Below are positions 42,638-51,416 of a stretch of DNA of 59,025 bases, piece after piece. A program made the translations under genes and the position numbers. The notes beneath the pieces were generated by a model. It saw only the letters and a list, made by a program, of their open reading frames with translations, was not told the origin of the DNA and made no database searches. Origin of the DNA: Oscillatoriaceae cyanobacterium M33_DOE_052 (GTDB taxonomy: Bacteria > Cyanobacteriota > Cyanobacteriia > Cyanobacteriales > Laspinemataceae); assembly GCA_015296065.1 (NCBI GenBank), contig DVDU01000069.1, positions 1 through 59,025 on the forward strand, given 5' to 3'. Each line of letters opens with the position of its first letter. Position 1 is the first letter of the stretch.

Positions 42638-44566
42638 TTAATCGGGGTAAATTTGATATATTTTACTAGCTTGTTGGCGCCCTTTTAAAACCACGGTGCC
42701 GATACAATTACTGGTAAATTGATTAGGTATGTATTTATAAGTGGCTTCGCTGATTAAAATGCGGCAAATGCCAGCATCAAAGGTTTTATCGTAGCTTTCT
42801 AAACGGGATGCTATGTTAACAGTATCGCCGATGATGGTGTAGTCGGAGCGTTGCTCGCTGCCTAAACTACCGGCTACTAATTTACCGGTGGCAATACCAA
42901 CGCGCATGGCGACCGTGGGAAGTCCTCTGGTTTCCCAATCTCGGTTAAGATTTCGCAGCTTGTTTGCCATTGAGATGGCACAGTTTACCGCCGCAATTGC
43001 ATCCCGGGCGATTTCGGCTTCGGTGGTGGCGGGGATGGGGACGCCAAACACGGCCATGACTGCATCGCCAATATATTTATCGATGACGCCATCATGGTCT
43101 AATACTACTTGCGCCATTGCTTTAAAATACTCGTTTAACCAACTGATTAAGACTTTGGGCTCTAGGGTTTCGGCGATCGTACTGAACCCCTGCAAATCAG
43201 AAAATAGCACTGTGGCTGTCACCTCCAACGGCGTAACTTGCCCCGACTCCATTAGTTGCTCGCGATCGCGCCAAATTGCCGCCGCAATTTTCGGGGTCAC
43301 ATGACGCCCAAATAGATTCATCAGTGCATCTCGTTCCCGACGTTCCCGCTGCACCTGATACCCCGTCACCGTCACCGACGCTCCCACTAACGCCACTAGG
43401 GGAGGGACCGCTGGAATCCACCAACCTTGCAAAAAAGCCCCATAAGCACTACCGCCACAAACTCCCACGGCGAGCAAAGTCCCCAAAGCGGTTTGCTGCG
43501 CCGAGGGGCAAAACCACCCCATAGCCGCCCCCACGGAGGACCAGGCGAAAATCCATAACCACTCCCAGCGATCGTCCCAAACCTGCATCAAGGAATGTCC
43601 TTCTAGCGCGGCGGTGATAATTTGAGTGGTTAAATGGGCGTGAATTTCTACCCCTGGGGTGCGTTCTGGGGCGCCAAAAAACCCCCCATCATAAGGTGTG
43701 AGGAACACATCGGGCAAACTGGGAGCTACGGCGCCAATTAATACCACCACGTCGCGCATCAAATCCCCAGGAATTCGCCCCGACAGCACATCCCGCACCG
43801 AAACCATCACAAATGGGCAAAGTTTAATATCCCGACAAGACGGCCCCTGGAAGTTAATCGGAATTTGATAACCCCCCGCATAAGTGCGCACATAGCCACC
43901 AAAGTTCTCTCCCAGACGGAAAAAAGTAGTCTTTCCCAATTGCAAATACTCCGGATGCTCCTCGGAATTTTGCGGCGTCACCCCCTCCGCCTCCAAATAC
44001 ATCAACGCCAAACGCAGAGCCAACGACTCCACCACCTCCCCATCTGGCGTTTCCAAAAACAGCAACCCCCGCCGCACCTTACTATCCGGGTCCAGCACCA
44101 AATCATTCGCCGCCACCTGGCCCAACTCAGCTAAAACCGGCGGCGGATTAACCTGAAACCCCCGCTCCGCCTCGCCTACAGTTTTAATGCCAATCAAATT
44201 GGGTGTGTTTTTAAAAACCTTCACCAGCTCCTCATGGCCCGGATTTACCTTTAAATCGCGGTAAATATCCAAGCCGATCGCCCGAGGCTTTTGGGCACTG
44301 ATTTTGGTCAATAGCTCTGCCATCGTCGCATCAGAAGCAGGCCACTGTCCCAGAGTTCTGATATCCTCTTCATCAACACCCACGATTACCGTGCGGTTAT
44401 CTTTCCCCTGCAGAGGACGCAGCTCATACCAAGTATCGAGCATCTGCAACTCCCAGAGCTGCCAAAATCCGGCCCACTGCATTCCCCCCACCAACAACGC
44501 CACCCCGGGAGCTACCAGCAAAACCCCACCCCACTCCCCCATCAATCGTCTTAGGCGTTTCCACAT
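42638..44566 (-). CDS. CHASE2 domain adenylate cyclase
   Basis: A 642-residue class III cyclase. An N-terminal membrane segment (GVLLVAPGVALLVGGMQWAG) precedes a CHASE2 sensor (about 35-330: RTVIVGVDEEDIRTLGQWPA, GPSCRDIKLCPFVMVSVRDV, VLIGAVAPSLPDVFLTPYDG). Further membrane helices lie at 335-400. The cyclase domain (about 445-620) carries ATVLFSDLQGFSTIAE and IDKYIGDAVMAVFGVP (metal Asp and adenine-specific Lys), and SDYTIIGDTVNIASRLESYD. The Lys/Asp pair fits ATP rather than GTP. It should make cAMP in response to an outside signal. A CRP-like palindrome at 39808 could be a downstream target. Confidence 0.93.
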   Translation of the reverse strand: MWKRLRRLMGEWGGVLLVAPGVALLVGGMQWAGFWQLWELQMLDTWYELRPLQGKDNRTVIVGVDEEDIRTLGQWPASDATMAELLTKISAQKPRAIGLDIYRDLKVNPGHEELVKVFKNTPNLIGIKTVGEAERGFQVNPPPVLAELGQVAANDLVLDPDSKVRRGLLFLETPDGEVVESLALRLALMYLEAEGVTPQNSEEHPEYLQLGKTTFFRLGENFGGYVRTYAGGYQIPINFQGPSCRDIKLCPFVMVSVRDVLSGRIPGDLMRDVVVLIGAVAPSLPDVFLTPYDGGFFGAPERTPGVEIHAHLTTQIITAALEGHSLMQVWDDRWEWLWIFAWSSVGAAMGWFCPSAQQTALGTLLAVGVCGGSAYGAFLQGWWIPAVPPLVALVGASVTVTGYQVQRERRERDALMNLFGRHVTPKIAAAIWRDREQLMESGQVTPLEVTATVLFSDLQGFSTIAETLEPKVLISWLNEYFKAMAQVVLDHDGVIDKYIGDAVMAVFGVPIPATTEAEIARDAIAAVNCAISMANKLRNLNRDWETRGLPTVAMRVGIATGKLVAGSLGSEQRSDYTIIGDTVNIASRLESYDKTFDAGICRILISEATYKYIPNQFTSNCIGTVVLKGRQQASKIYQIYPD

Positions 44567-44687
44567 TATTTATCGTCAGATTTTCCGAAAATCTTCAACC
44601 CCGTTTATCGCCTCTAATTATAGAGTTTGGGGAAATGGGGAGCAACTCCCCCTCCCAGACCATCTCCCATCTAAACAGGAGCTAATT

Positions 44688-45428
44688 ATGAACCAAAATC
44701 AAGCGGAATTTCGCTTTTACGCCGAACTTAACGACTTTTTACCCCCCACTAGCCGCCACCAGACTATTACCTACCAGTTTAAAGATAATCCGGCTATCAA
44801 AGATAGTATCGAATCTCTGGGTGTTCCCCACCCGGAAGTAAATGTTATCTTGGTTAATGATAAATCGGTGGATTTTTCCTACCTGGTGCAACATGGGGAT
44901 GATTGCCAGATTTTTCCCGTTTCCGAATCTCCTCAACCGCCGCTCCCCCTGCGTCCCCCACCGCCAAACCAGTTTATTTTAGACCTGCATTTGGGCAAGC
45001 TGGCGGGGTATCTGCGGATGTTGGGGTTTGACACCCTGTATCGTAATGATTATCACGATGAAGAATTGGCAATGGTATCTAGCAGCGAAAACCGGATTTT
45101 GTTAACTCGTGATATCGGTTTGTTGAAACGGGGGATTGTGACTCATGGTTACTGGGTGAGGGCAACTGACCCGGAACAGCAAATCGGGGAAATTCTGCGC
45201 AGATTCAATTTGTTTGATGCTGTCCAGCCTTTTCGCCACTGTTTGCATTGCAATGGCAGCTTAACACGGGTGGAGAAAGAGGCGATCGGCCATTTAGTCC
45301 CGCCCAAAACTTTAGAATATTACGACCAATTCCACCGCTGTGTTTCCTGCGGTAAAATCTACTGGAAAGGCTCCCATTATCAGAAAATGCAGGATTTTAT
45401 TGATAATATTTTGGGGAGGAAATTATAG
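44688..45428 (+). CDS. Mut7-C RNase domain protein with ubiquitin-like N-terminus
   Basis: From the ATG at 44688 (AGGAG seven bases upstream) the product is 246 residues. Residues 1-85 are the ubiquitin-like Mut7-C-associated fold (AEFRFYAELNDFLPP, VILVNDKSVDFSYLVQHGDD). Residues 95-240 are the Mut7-C domain: FILDLHLGKLAGYLRMLGFD and ILLTRDIGLLKRG (PIN-like acidic residues), then CLHCNGSL and CVSCGKIYWKGSHY, a two-CxxC zinc ribbon. A tRNA- or RNA-cleaving role is predicted for the family but not proven. The much longer open frame upstream overlaps the cyclase gene and was rejected. Confidence 0.9.
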   Translation: MNQNQAEFRFYAELNDFLPPTSRHQTITYQFKDNPAIKDSIESLGVPHPEVNVILVNDKSVDFSYLVQHGDDCQIFPVSESPQPPLPLRPPPPNQFILDLHLGKLAGYLRMLGFDTLYRNDYHDEELAMVSSSENRILLTRDIGLLKRGIVTHGYWVRATDPEQQIGEILRRFNLFDAVQPFRHCLHCNGSLTRVEKEAIGHLVPPKTLEYYDQFHRCVSCGKIYWKGSHYQKMQDFIDNILGRKL

Positions 45429-45763
45429 TCGTTTCAAATAAAAATGAAACAAACCTTGAGAGTTGCCCTCTATCCCCCAACCCCCTCACCCCCCTACCCC
45501 CCCTCTCCCAAGTCGGGAGAGGGGGGAGCGGAGAAAGGGGAGTAAGACGGAAATACCCCGGTCTGGGACTCCCCCCTCTCCCTACCTGGGAGAGGGGACG
45601 GGGGTGAGGGCTGCTCGGCGGTGGGGTTTAACCAAACAACTATTCTCATTCTTAATTGAAATGACTATAACAATTAACAATTGATAATTGATAATTGATA
45701 ATTGATAATTATTGATGTAGGGGCGATTCGCGAATCGCCCCTACATCCCATCGCGATTAATTT
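45429..45763. repeat. Repeat-filled gap between Mut7-C and the CHAT operon
   Basis: This 335-bp gap holds three repeat types and no gene. 45475-45610 has CCCTCTCCCAAGTCGGGAGA-like C-rich/G-rich inverted halves. 45670-45712 is an ATTGATA heptamer run. 45714-45747 is a perfect 34-bp palindrome. Confidence 0.88.
45714..45747. terminator. Perfect 34-bp palindrome, possible bidirectional terminator
   Basis: GATGTAGGGGCGATTCG is followed at once by its exact reverse complement, giving a 17-bp stem with no loop, or about 15 bp with a 4-base loop. It begins 17 bp after the stop of the leftward membrane-protein gene, so it may end that operon. There is no strong U-tract in either direction. The core GGGGCGATTCG is a common cyanobacterial dispersed repeat, so a terminator role is inferred only. 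Confidence 0.55.
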
Positions 45764-47221
45764 TTAATCTTTCTTGGTGTTTGGCGTGTTTTTGTTGTCA
45801 CGAATGTTTTTTATCTTCTTCCTCAACCATAACACCGCAAGCACCACCAACACCACCAACGCACTGGCTGCCAAACTGGATAAAACCGACTTAGCAAAGG
45901 GATGTATGGTGGTGGCTCCCTGATGCCAAGGCATTAATAGGGGGTCTTCTGGTTTGATGAGAGCGTAACTGGTGGCGACGATACCGCCAAGGCCGATCGC
46001 GCCCCCCACCGTAGCAATAGTAATATTTAGTTCAGTATCCCGCTCTTTCTCCGCCGTTTGTCCGTTTTTCTCTGCCTCCACCTGCACAATTTCCACCATC
46101 CCCCGAATCGTGTCAATGGCATTTTGAAACAGATTTTGCCCCGCCAGGAGGTAATTTAAATCCCCTTGAATTTGGCCAAGATACTTATTATCGCATAAAT
46201 CCAGAAAAGATGTCAACCATTGGGGATTATCTCCCTCTACCTGCATCTGGCTAATTGCCGTCACAGCTAATTGATAATTATACCGATTGATTTTTACCGT
46301 ATTGGCGCACTCTTGCAGGTAGCGCAAGCATTTATTATACTCAAAACCGTTATGCACCGCCGCCGCCAACGACTCTTTTAACTTGTCCAGGTCTTTTCCT
46401 GACTGGGGGCTAAAATTGGCTAATTCTTTATCCAATTCCCCCGCCAGTACCTGTCCTCTAGCATACCACTTTTGGGCGCGAAAATAAGGAAATAAGATTT
46501 TATGGCGGTACAGGAGTAAATTTTCTAGATAAAAATCAAACTTATCAGTAAGTAAATCAAAGGTTGCGGGTTGGCGTTGCAGCCAAATAATGATATGATA
46601 GCCCTGGGTGGTGTCTTTGGCGCGATTATCGTATTCATACATTGGGCTGCCAAATAACTGACTTTCACTCACATAAATGTCAGCCGGATTAATTTTCTCC
46701 TTTTTCCCATCAGTCAATCCCGCCACGCAAGCATCCGCCAACTGGCGATAATTATCACCAACATCATCAACCAGCGGAACCGCATAGAGCAACCAAGTCA
46801 CCCCCAGGGAAACTCCCAAACTTTCCCCAGATAAACAATTATGGGGATTAAATTGGTGGAGTTCCGAGGCGGGAATCGTGGTATCTTTATAGTATAAGGT
46901 TAAATTGGCGCTGTAGGCATCTTGAATCCGTTTGGCAGCGAAAGAACCGTGCAACTCCGGTTTATCGGGTGACGGTTTGGGAAAACTGAGCTTTTGGCTG
47001 AGCAAATTTTCCTGGGTTAAGTCTAGATTTTCGGTGGTAAGCTGGAACTTTTCTAATTCTGGAATGCCCAAACCTGTCCCAGCTTTATCTCTCAGGTTTT
47101 CCCACATAAGCGGAGCATTTTCTGCCGCTTTTTGCCAGCCTTTATCCGCATCATTGCGCAGATGAAAGGCGTAAAGGCTGAAAATCGGGTTTTTGATTTG
47201 GCGTGGGGGTGGTTCGTTCAT
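45764..47221 (-). CDS. CHAT-associated protein with C-terminal membrane hairpin, function unknown
   Basis: A 485-residue protein from the ATG at 47221; a GTG one codon earlier overlaps the stop of the CHAT gene. Residues 1-390 are soluble, with IKNPIFSLYAFHLRNDADKG at the start, NCLSGESLGVSLGVTWLLYA near 130-150 and long helices from about 260 to 395. Two hydrophobic helices close the chain: about 400-422 (ITIATVGGAIGLGGIVATSY) and 446-467 (VLSSLAASALVVLVVLAVLW), with a 23-residue loop and a Lys/Arg-rich tail. The layout (soluble domain, helical stalk, two C-terminal membrane helices) recalls CorA-like channels without their motif. Coupling to a CHAT protease suggests a membrane effector or substrate. 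Confidence 0.8.
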   Translation of the reverse strand: MNEPPPRQIKNPIFSLYAFHLRNDADKGWQKAAENAPLMWENLRDKAGTGLGIPELEKFQLTTENLDLTQENLLSQKLSFPKPSPDKPELHGSFAAKRIQDAYSANLTLYYKDTTIPASELHQFNPHNCLSGESLGVSLGVTWLLYAVPLVDDVGDNYRQLADACVAGLTDGKKEKINPADIYVSESQLFGSPMYEYDNRAKDTTQGYHIIIWLQRQPATFDLLTDKFDFYLENLLLYRHKILFPYFRAQKWYARGQVLAGELDKELANFSPQSGKDLDKLKESLAAAVHNGFEYNKCLRYLQECANTVKINRYNYQLAVTAISQMQVEGDNPQWLTSFLDLCDNKYLGQIQGDLNYLLAGQNLFQNAIDTIRGMVEIVQVEAEKNGQTAEKERDTELNITIATVGGAIGLGGIVATSYALIKPEDPLLMPWHQGATTIHPFAKSVLSSLAASALVVLVVLAVLWLRKKIKNIRDNKNTPNTKKD

Positions 47222-47223
47222 CA

Positions 47224-50200
47224 CTACTTCTTATCTGGTGGGGTAGGATTGTTCAGACGGTTAAGATTCTCCTGCACCTTCGCATTAAATTCGCGGGCGA
47301 TTTCCGCCTTCATTTCTGGGGTTGACTCCTTAGCATCGCTCAACCCCATATTCGCGATTTCATTTTCGATTTTATCTTCTAATGCGGGGTAGGCGGCGTA
47401 AGTTTCCTTGATTTTCGCTGCTTGCTGTTCTAGGGTATCATTGGGTTGCAGAAGTTTGCCGAGGAGTTGCAGGTATTTGGCTTGATCTTGGTCAATATCC
47501 AATAACTCGGATAAAACTTTAACAATCTTTTCCGGTGGTGTATTCTCAGGGATAGGCATACGGCGTAAAACCTCTTGGCTATTTTCTAAGGTGAGGGAGA
47601 AATGGTCCGCTTCGCCGATGAGGGTAAAACCCGCCCAGGCTTTGGGATAGTTATATGTATCGCCGTTTTTGGCGGTTAACATGGCTTGACGCAAGGCAGT
47701 GGCCCGGTTTTCTCCCCGTTCCAGATTTTGGTAAAATTCCCCCATCAGGAACTTGGCTGCTGGGGCACCGATATCCCAAAGTGATACGATTAAACTGGGC
47801 ACCCCCGCCAGGACGAAACACCGGGACAAACCCACCACCCCATCCCCTGTAATTTTACCCTTACCGGTACTGCAAGCGGTTAAAATCACAATTTCTGCAT
47901 TTAATTTTAACCCTAAAATTTCCCCAGCATTCAGCCCGCCATCGTCGGTTTCATCCGATGGCGCTAAAATAATTGTGCCGGGAATGCCTTTATCCCCGAA
48001 ATCGTCTAACAAGCCGTGAGCTAGTATCTGCACTATCCGCACGTTCTGCATTTTATCGATAACGGCGACTTTGGTGGCTTGTTCTCCCAGGAGGGGGGTG
48101 GTGGCGAACAGTTGTCCGATGGCTTCCGCCGCCTCCCTGGCCCGGACTAGCTGCTGCAGTTGGTAGGGATTTTGTGTCCATTTGGGATGTAGTTGCGGGT
48201 CCCCCACTACCAGGGCTTTTTCCCGCTCCATCAAGGACATTAACTGCAGTTGCAGGTGACGCTGACGAGCGGTTTGCAGGACTTGGATAGATGGAGCAAT
48301 GCGGATAGGATATTTGTCGATGAGATATTGCCCCTCTGCATCCTGGAGAGCGGCGAAGGGGACGAGAAACAGCTCGTAATGGGGGATAAAGATAATCTGG
48401 TTTGGGGAGTCGGGCAATAAATCCAGAATCGGGCCGATGAGGATATCGTAAAATAATCGCATCAGGGGATAGACCCGGTTATCGCAACGAAATCGCGAGT
48501 CGCGGGGGATGGGTTTGCCTTCCTTATCCTTTTCTGCGATACCCAGAGACACCCTCGCTTTTAAAATCAGAGTATCTAACCGTTCCCGCAACTTGTCATT
48601 CGGGGCAATGTCGCGATCGTTTTCTTCTGTGAGTAGTGACAAGTTGGCTCGGCGAAAGCTAATTTCTCCGCTGGGTTGAATCACCCAGATATAAATGTCT
48701 TCAGAAACGATGGCATATTCCACCAGAGTGGCGTTTTGCTCCTTAGCCACGGCGACTATCTCAGGGATATCGATAAAATTATCACTCTCCTCCCATCCCA
48801 ACCGCCGCAACAACTCCTCCACAAACGCTCTGGCTCGTCCCCGCTCGGCAATTGCCAAAGCCTCGTTAAACTTATCTTGGGCAACTAGAGCCTCTTGCAG
48901 CATGCGATAGGTTCTCGTTTGAGTTTCAAAAATCGAGATTTTATCCTCATCAGCTAAACCCTCCCGCAAACTTTCGTAAACCTCCATTGCTTGACGTAAA
49001 TTCGTTTCTGCTTCTGGGAGTTGGTTGTTTTTCAGGAAGGTATTACCTAAACCGTTCAGAGAAAGAGCTTCCCCCTGTCTGTGGCCGATTTCCCTTCTTA
49101 TCGCCAATGACTGCTCGTGGAATTTTATCGCCTCTTGGTACTGACCTAGGGAACGGTAAGCATGGCCCAAATTGTTCAGAGAAACAGCTTCCCCCCGTCT
49201 GTGGCCGGTTTCCCTTTTTATCGCCAATGACTGCTCGTGGAATTCAATCTCCCGTTGGTACTCCCCTAGGTAATGGTAAGCATTGCCCAAATTGTTCAGA
49301 GAAAGAGATTCCCCCCGTCTGTAGCCGATTTCCCTAGATATCGCCCATGACTGCTCGTGGAATTCAATCTCCCGTTGGTACTGACCTAGGCGATGGTAAG
49401 CATTACCCAAATTGTTCAGAGAAACAGCTTCCCCCCGTCTGTCGCCGATTTCCCTTTTTATCGCCCATGACTGCTCGTGGAATTCGATCTCCCGTTGGTA
49501 CTGACCTAGGCGATGGTAAGCATTACCCAAATTGTTCAGAGACTTAGCTTCCCCCCGTCTGTCGCCGATTTCCCTTCTTATCGCCAATGACTGCTGGTGG
49601 AATTCAATCTCCCTTTGGTACTCCCCTAGGTAATGGTAAGCATTGCCCAAACCACTCAGAGAATTAGCTTCCCCCTGTCTGTCGCCGATTTCCCTTCTTA
49701 TCGCCAATGACTGCTGGTGGAATTCAATCGCCCTTTGGTACTCCCCTAGAGAACGGTAAGCATTGCCCAAACCGTTGAGAGAATCAGCTTCCCCCTGTTT
49801 GTGGCCAATTTCCCTAGATATCGCCAAAGACTGCTGGCGGAATTCTATCGCCCGTTGATACTGCCCTAGGGAACCGTAAGCTAATCCCAAATTGTTCAGA
49901 GAATCAGCTTCCCCCTGTTTGTGGCCAATTTCCTTAGATATCGCCAATGACTGCTCGTGGAATTTTATCGCCTCTTTGTACTGCCCTAGGAAACGGTAAG
50001 CATCGCCCAAACCGTTCAGAGCATCAGCTTCCCCCCCTCTGGAGCCGATTTGGCGGGAAATTTCTAGAGACTTTTGCCAAGATTCTATGGCGGCGGGGTA
50101 TTCACTGCGATTAAATTGGTCGCTGCCTTGTTGCTGGAGTTTATTAGTAGCATTGCCCAAATTGCGCAGAGAAGCTACTTCCCCCTCTCTGTCGCCAATT

Positions 50201-50688
50201 TCCCTAGATATCGCCAATGACTGCTGGTAGAATTCTATGGCTTTTTGATACTCCCCTAGGGAAAGGTAAACATTACCCAAATCGCCCAGAGAACCAGCTT
50301 CCCACTGTGTGTGGTCGATTTCCTTAGCTATCGCCAATGATTGCTCGTGGAATTCTATGGCTTTTTGGTACTCCCCTAGAGAACCGTAAGCCTTGCCCAA
50401 ACAGCTCAGAGAAACAGCTTCCCCCCGTCTGTTGCCGATTTCCCTTTTTATCGCCAATTCCTGGTTATAGAAATCGATCGCCCTTTGGTACTCCCCTAGG
50501 GCATTGTAAGCTAATCCCAAACAGCCCAGAGAATAAGCTGCCCCCCCTCTGTCGCCGATTTGGCGGTAAATTTCTAAGGATTGTTGCCAAGATTCTATGG
50601 CGGCGGGGTATTCACTGCGACCAAATTGGTCGCTACCTTGTTGCTGGAGTTCATCAGCTCGGGCTTTTTGGTTGTCTGTGTCTGACAT
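47224..50688 (-). CDS. TPR-CHAT caspase-like protease
   Basis: A 1154-residue protein starting MSDTDNQKARADELQQQGSD. Residues 10-630 are about 14-15 forty-residue TPRs of the kinesin-light-chain type (SLNNLGNAYHRLGQYQREIE), nearly identical as 120-bp DNA units. The CHAT domain spans about 700-1032. The catalytic dyad is His891 (VQILAHGLLDD) and Cys939 (VILTACSTGKG), followed by SLWDIGAPAAKFLM. A 122-residue helical tail, absent from simple CHAT proteins, ends NRLNNPTPPDKK. The upstream continuation of the frame is coded by a CCCCTGCTCC array and was rejected. The next gene overlaps or abuts the stop. It probably senses a partner through the TPRs and cleaves a substrate, perhaps the coupled protein. 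Confidence 0.92.
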   Translation of the reverse strand: MSDTDNQKARADELQQQGSDQFGRSEYPAAIESWQQSLEIYRQIGDRGGAAYSLGCLGLAYNALGEYQRAIDFYNQELAIKREIGNRRGEAVSLSCLGKAYGSLGEYQKAIEFHEQSLAIAKEIDHTQWEAGSLGDLGNVYLSLGEYQKAIEFYQQSLAISREIGDREGEVASLRNLGNATNKLQQQGSDQFNRSEYPAAIESWQKSLEISRQIGSRGGEADALNGLGDAYRFLGQYKEAIKFHEQSLAISKEIGHKQGEADSLNNLGLAYGSLGQYQRAIEFRQQSLAISREIGHKQGEADSLNGLGNAYRSLGEYQRAIEFHQQSLAIRREIGDRQGEANSLSGLGNAYHYLGEYQREIEFHQQSLAIRREIGDRRGEAKSLNNLGNAYHRLGQYQREIEFHEQSWAIKREIGDRRGEAVSLNNLGNAYHRLGQYQREIEFHEQSWAISREIGYRRGESLSLNNLGNAYHYLGEYQREIEFHEQSLAIKRETGHRRGEAVSLNNLGHAYRSLGQYQEAIKFHEQSLAIRREIGHRQGEALSLNGLGNTFLKNNQLPEAETNLRQAMEVYESLREGLADEDKISIFETQTRTYRMLQEALVAQDKFNEALAIAERGRARAFVEELLRRLGWEESDNFIDIPEIVAVAKEQNATLVEYAIVSEDIYIWVIQPSGEISFRRANLSLLTEENDRDIAPNDKLRERLDTLILKARVSLGIAEKDKEGKPIPRDSRFRCDNRVYPLMRLFYDILIGPILDLLPDSPNQIIFIPHYELFLVPFAALQDAEGQYLIDKYPIRIAPSIQVLQTARQRHLQLQLMSLMEREKALVVGDPQLHPKWTQNPYQLQQLVRAREAAEAIGQLFATTPLLGEQATKVAVIDKMQNVRIVQILAHGLLDDFGDKGIPGTIILAPSDETDDGGLNAGEILGLKLNAEIVILTACSTGKGKITGDGVVGLSRCFVLAGVPSLIVSLWDIGAPAAKFLMGEFYQNLERGENRATALRQAMLTAKNGDTYNYPKAWAGFTLIGEADHFSLTLENSQEVLRRMPIPENTPPEKIVKVLSELLDIDQDQAKYLQLLGKLLQPNDTLEQQAAKIKETYAAYPALEDKIENEIANMGLSDAKESTPEMKAEIAREFNAKVQENLNRLNNPTPPDKK

Positions 50689-50699
50689 ATGTTTTGGGA

Positions 50700-50795
50700 A
50701 TGGGGGATGGGGGGCAAGGGAGCAGGGGAGCAGGGGAGCAGGGGAGCAGGGGAGCAGGGGGGCAGGGGAGCAGGGGAGCAGGGGAGCAGGGGATA
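50700..50795. repeat. GGGGAGCA octamer array
   Basis: About eleven AGGGGAGC octamers in tandem just upstream of the CHAT gene start, followed by ATAATTGATAATT. Antisense frames through it code Pro/Leu/Cys strings. It separates the CHAT gene from the divergent zeta-toxin remnant and could influence the promoter of both. Confidence 0.9.
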
Positions 50796-50918
50796 ATTGA
50801 TAATTACAATTATTTTGCCACACCTGCCACACCAGGGAGAAAGGAGATGGGGGATAAACCCTAGCTACCAGTCTGCATACGGTTGGCAATCTGCAATTTA
50901 TTTTTCAGGAGGGTATCG

Positions 50919-51104
50919 TTGCCGAATCTTTACATGATTGGTGGCGCCAACGGTTCGGGGAAAACTACTGTTTCCCGCCAGTTATTGCCAAATGTATTTA
51001 ATTGCTTGGAATATGTAAATGCAGATACGATCGCTGCTGGGATTTCCGCTTTTAATCCAGAAGTACAGGGGAGACTCCGTAGGAGCCACAGTACAGTTCT
51101 GTAG
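50919..51104 (+). pseudogene. Truncated zeta-toxin-like P-loop gene
   Basis: A TTG start at 50919 follows AGGAGG with six-base spacing. The frame reads PNLYMIGGANGSGKTTVSRQ, with the Walker A loop GGANGSGKT, then EYVNADTIAAGISAFNPEVQ, the start of the zeta-toxin/AAA family. It stops after 61 codons, where a 71-bp inverted-repeat element begins, so about two thirds of the expected length of roughly 190 residues is lost. In cyanobacteria such genes often come with a small partner gene, and the next frame fits that role. A functional product is unlikely. Confidence 0.8.
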
Positions 51105-51171
51105 GGTGGGCAGTGCCTCCTACTGCTACTGGTGATGAAGAGAATTCTCGGTGAGGCACTGCCCACCCTAC
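51101..51171. mobile_element. 71-bp MITE-like element with 19-bp inverted ends
   Basis: GTAGGGTGGGCAGTGCCTC at 51101-51119 is perfectly inverted at 51153-51171 around 33 non-coding bases. It lies exactly where the zeta-toxin frame ends; the TAG stop (51102-51104) comes from the element. In design it resembles the GTAGGGGCACGGC element but with different ends. Confidence 0.85.
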
Positions 51172-51191
51172 TATCTCTTAGAAACTATCAC

Positions 51192-51416
51192 ATGAATGAA
51201 CCAGAACCGAGCAAATTATCTACCAGAATTGATGCCGCAGTGAAAGCGGCTGTGGCAGAGGCGAAGCGCTAAGAGCGCACGGCGCGAAGCGCCTACGAGC
51301 GACATCGCCGGTTAGGGGAATCTATTGCTATCTGGCAAGATGGCAAAGTGGTGATTTTAACTGCTGACCAAATCCCACCCTTAACCTCAGAAAACAAGGC
51401 GGATGGGAGTGAGTGA
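51192..51416 (+). pseudogene. Small partner gene of the zeta-like toxin, broken by an in-frame palindromic insert
   Basis: The frame starts MNEPEPSKLSTRIDAAVKAA, meets TAA at 51270-51272, then continues in the same frame to a TGA at 51414-51416 with ERHRRLGESIAIWQDGKVVI and LTADQIPPLTSE. Between the two halves lies a G+C-rich segment of about 35 bases (about 51262-51297) with two GCGAAGCGC motifs, whose removal would join AVAEA to ERHRRLGES without a frame change. This looks like an in-frame insertion of a short palindromic repeat that brought a stop codon. The intact protein would be about 62 residues. Its function is unknown. Confidence 0.7.

Noticed and set aside
44304-44687. N-terminal extension of the Mut7-C frame
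   Set aside because: It overlaps the start of the adenylate cyclase gene on the other strand, and a strong ribosome site marks the ATG at 44688.
45764-47221. Bacterial gasdermin as CHAT partner
   Set aside because: The protein is about 485 residues with two C-terminal hydrophobic helices. Gasdermins are about 250-270 residues with a short inhibitory tail, so the layout does not fit.
48987-49547. Plus-strand frames with CGRFPFLSPMTARG repeats
   Set aside because: They are the antisense reading of the 120-bp TPR units of the CHAT gene.
50689-50889. 67-residue N-terminal extension of the CHAT protein
   Set aside because: It is coded by the GGGGAGCA octamer array and gives LLPCSPAP repeats. 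The ATG at 50688 starts a normal protein.
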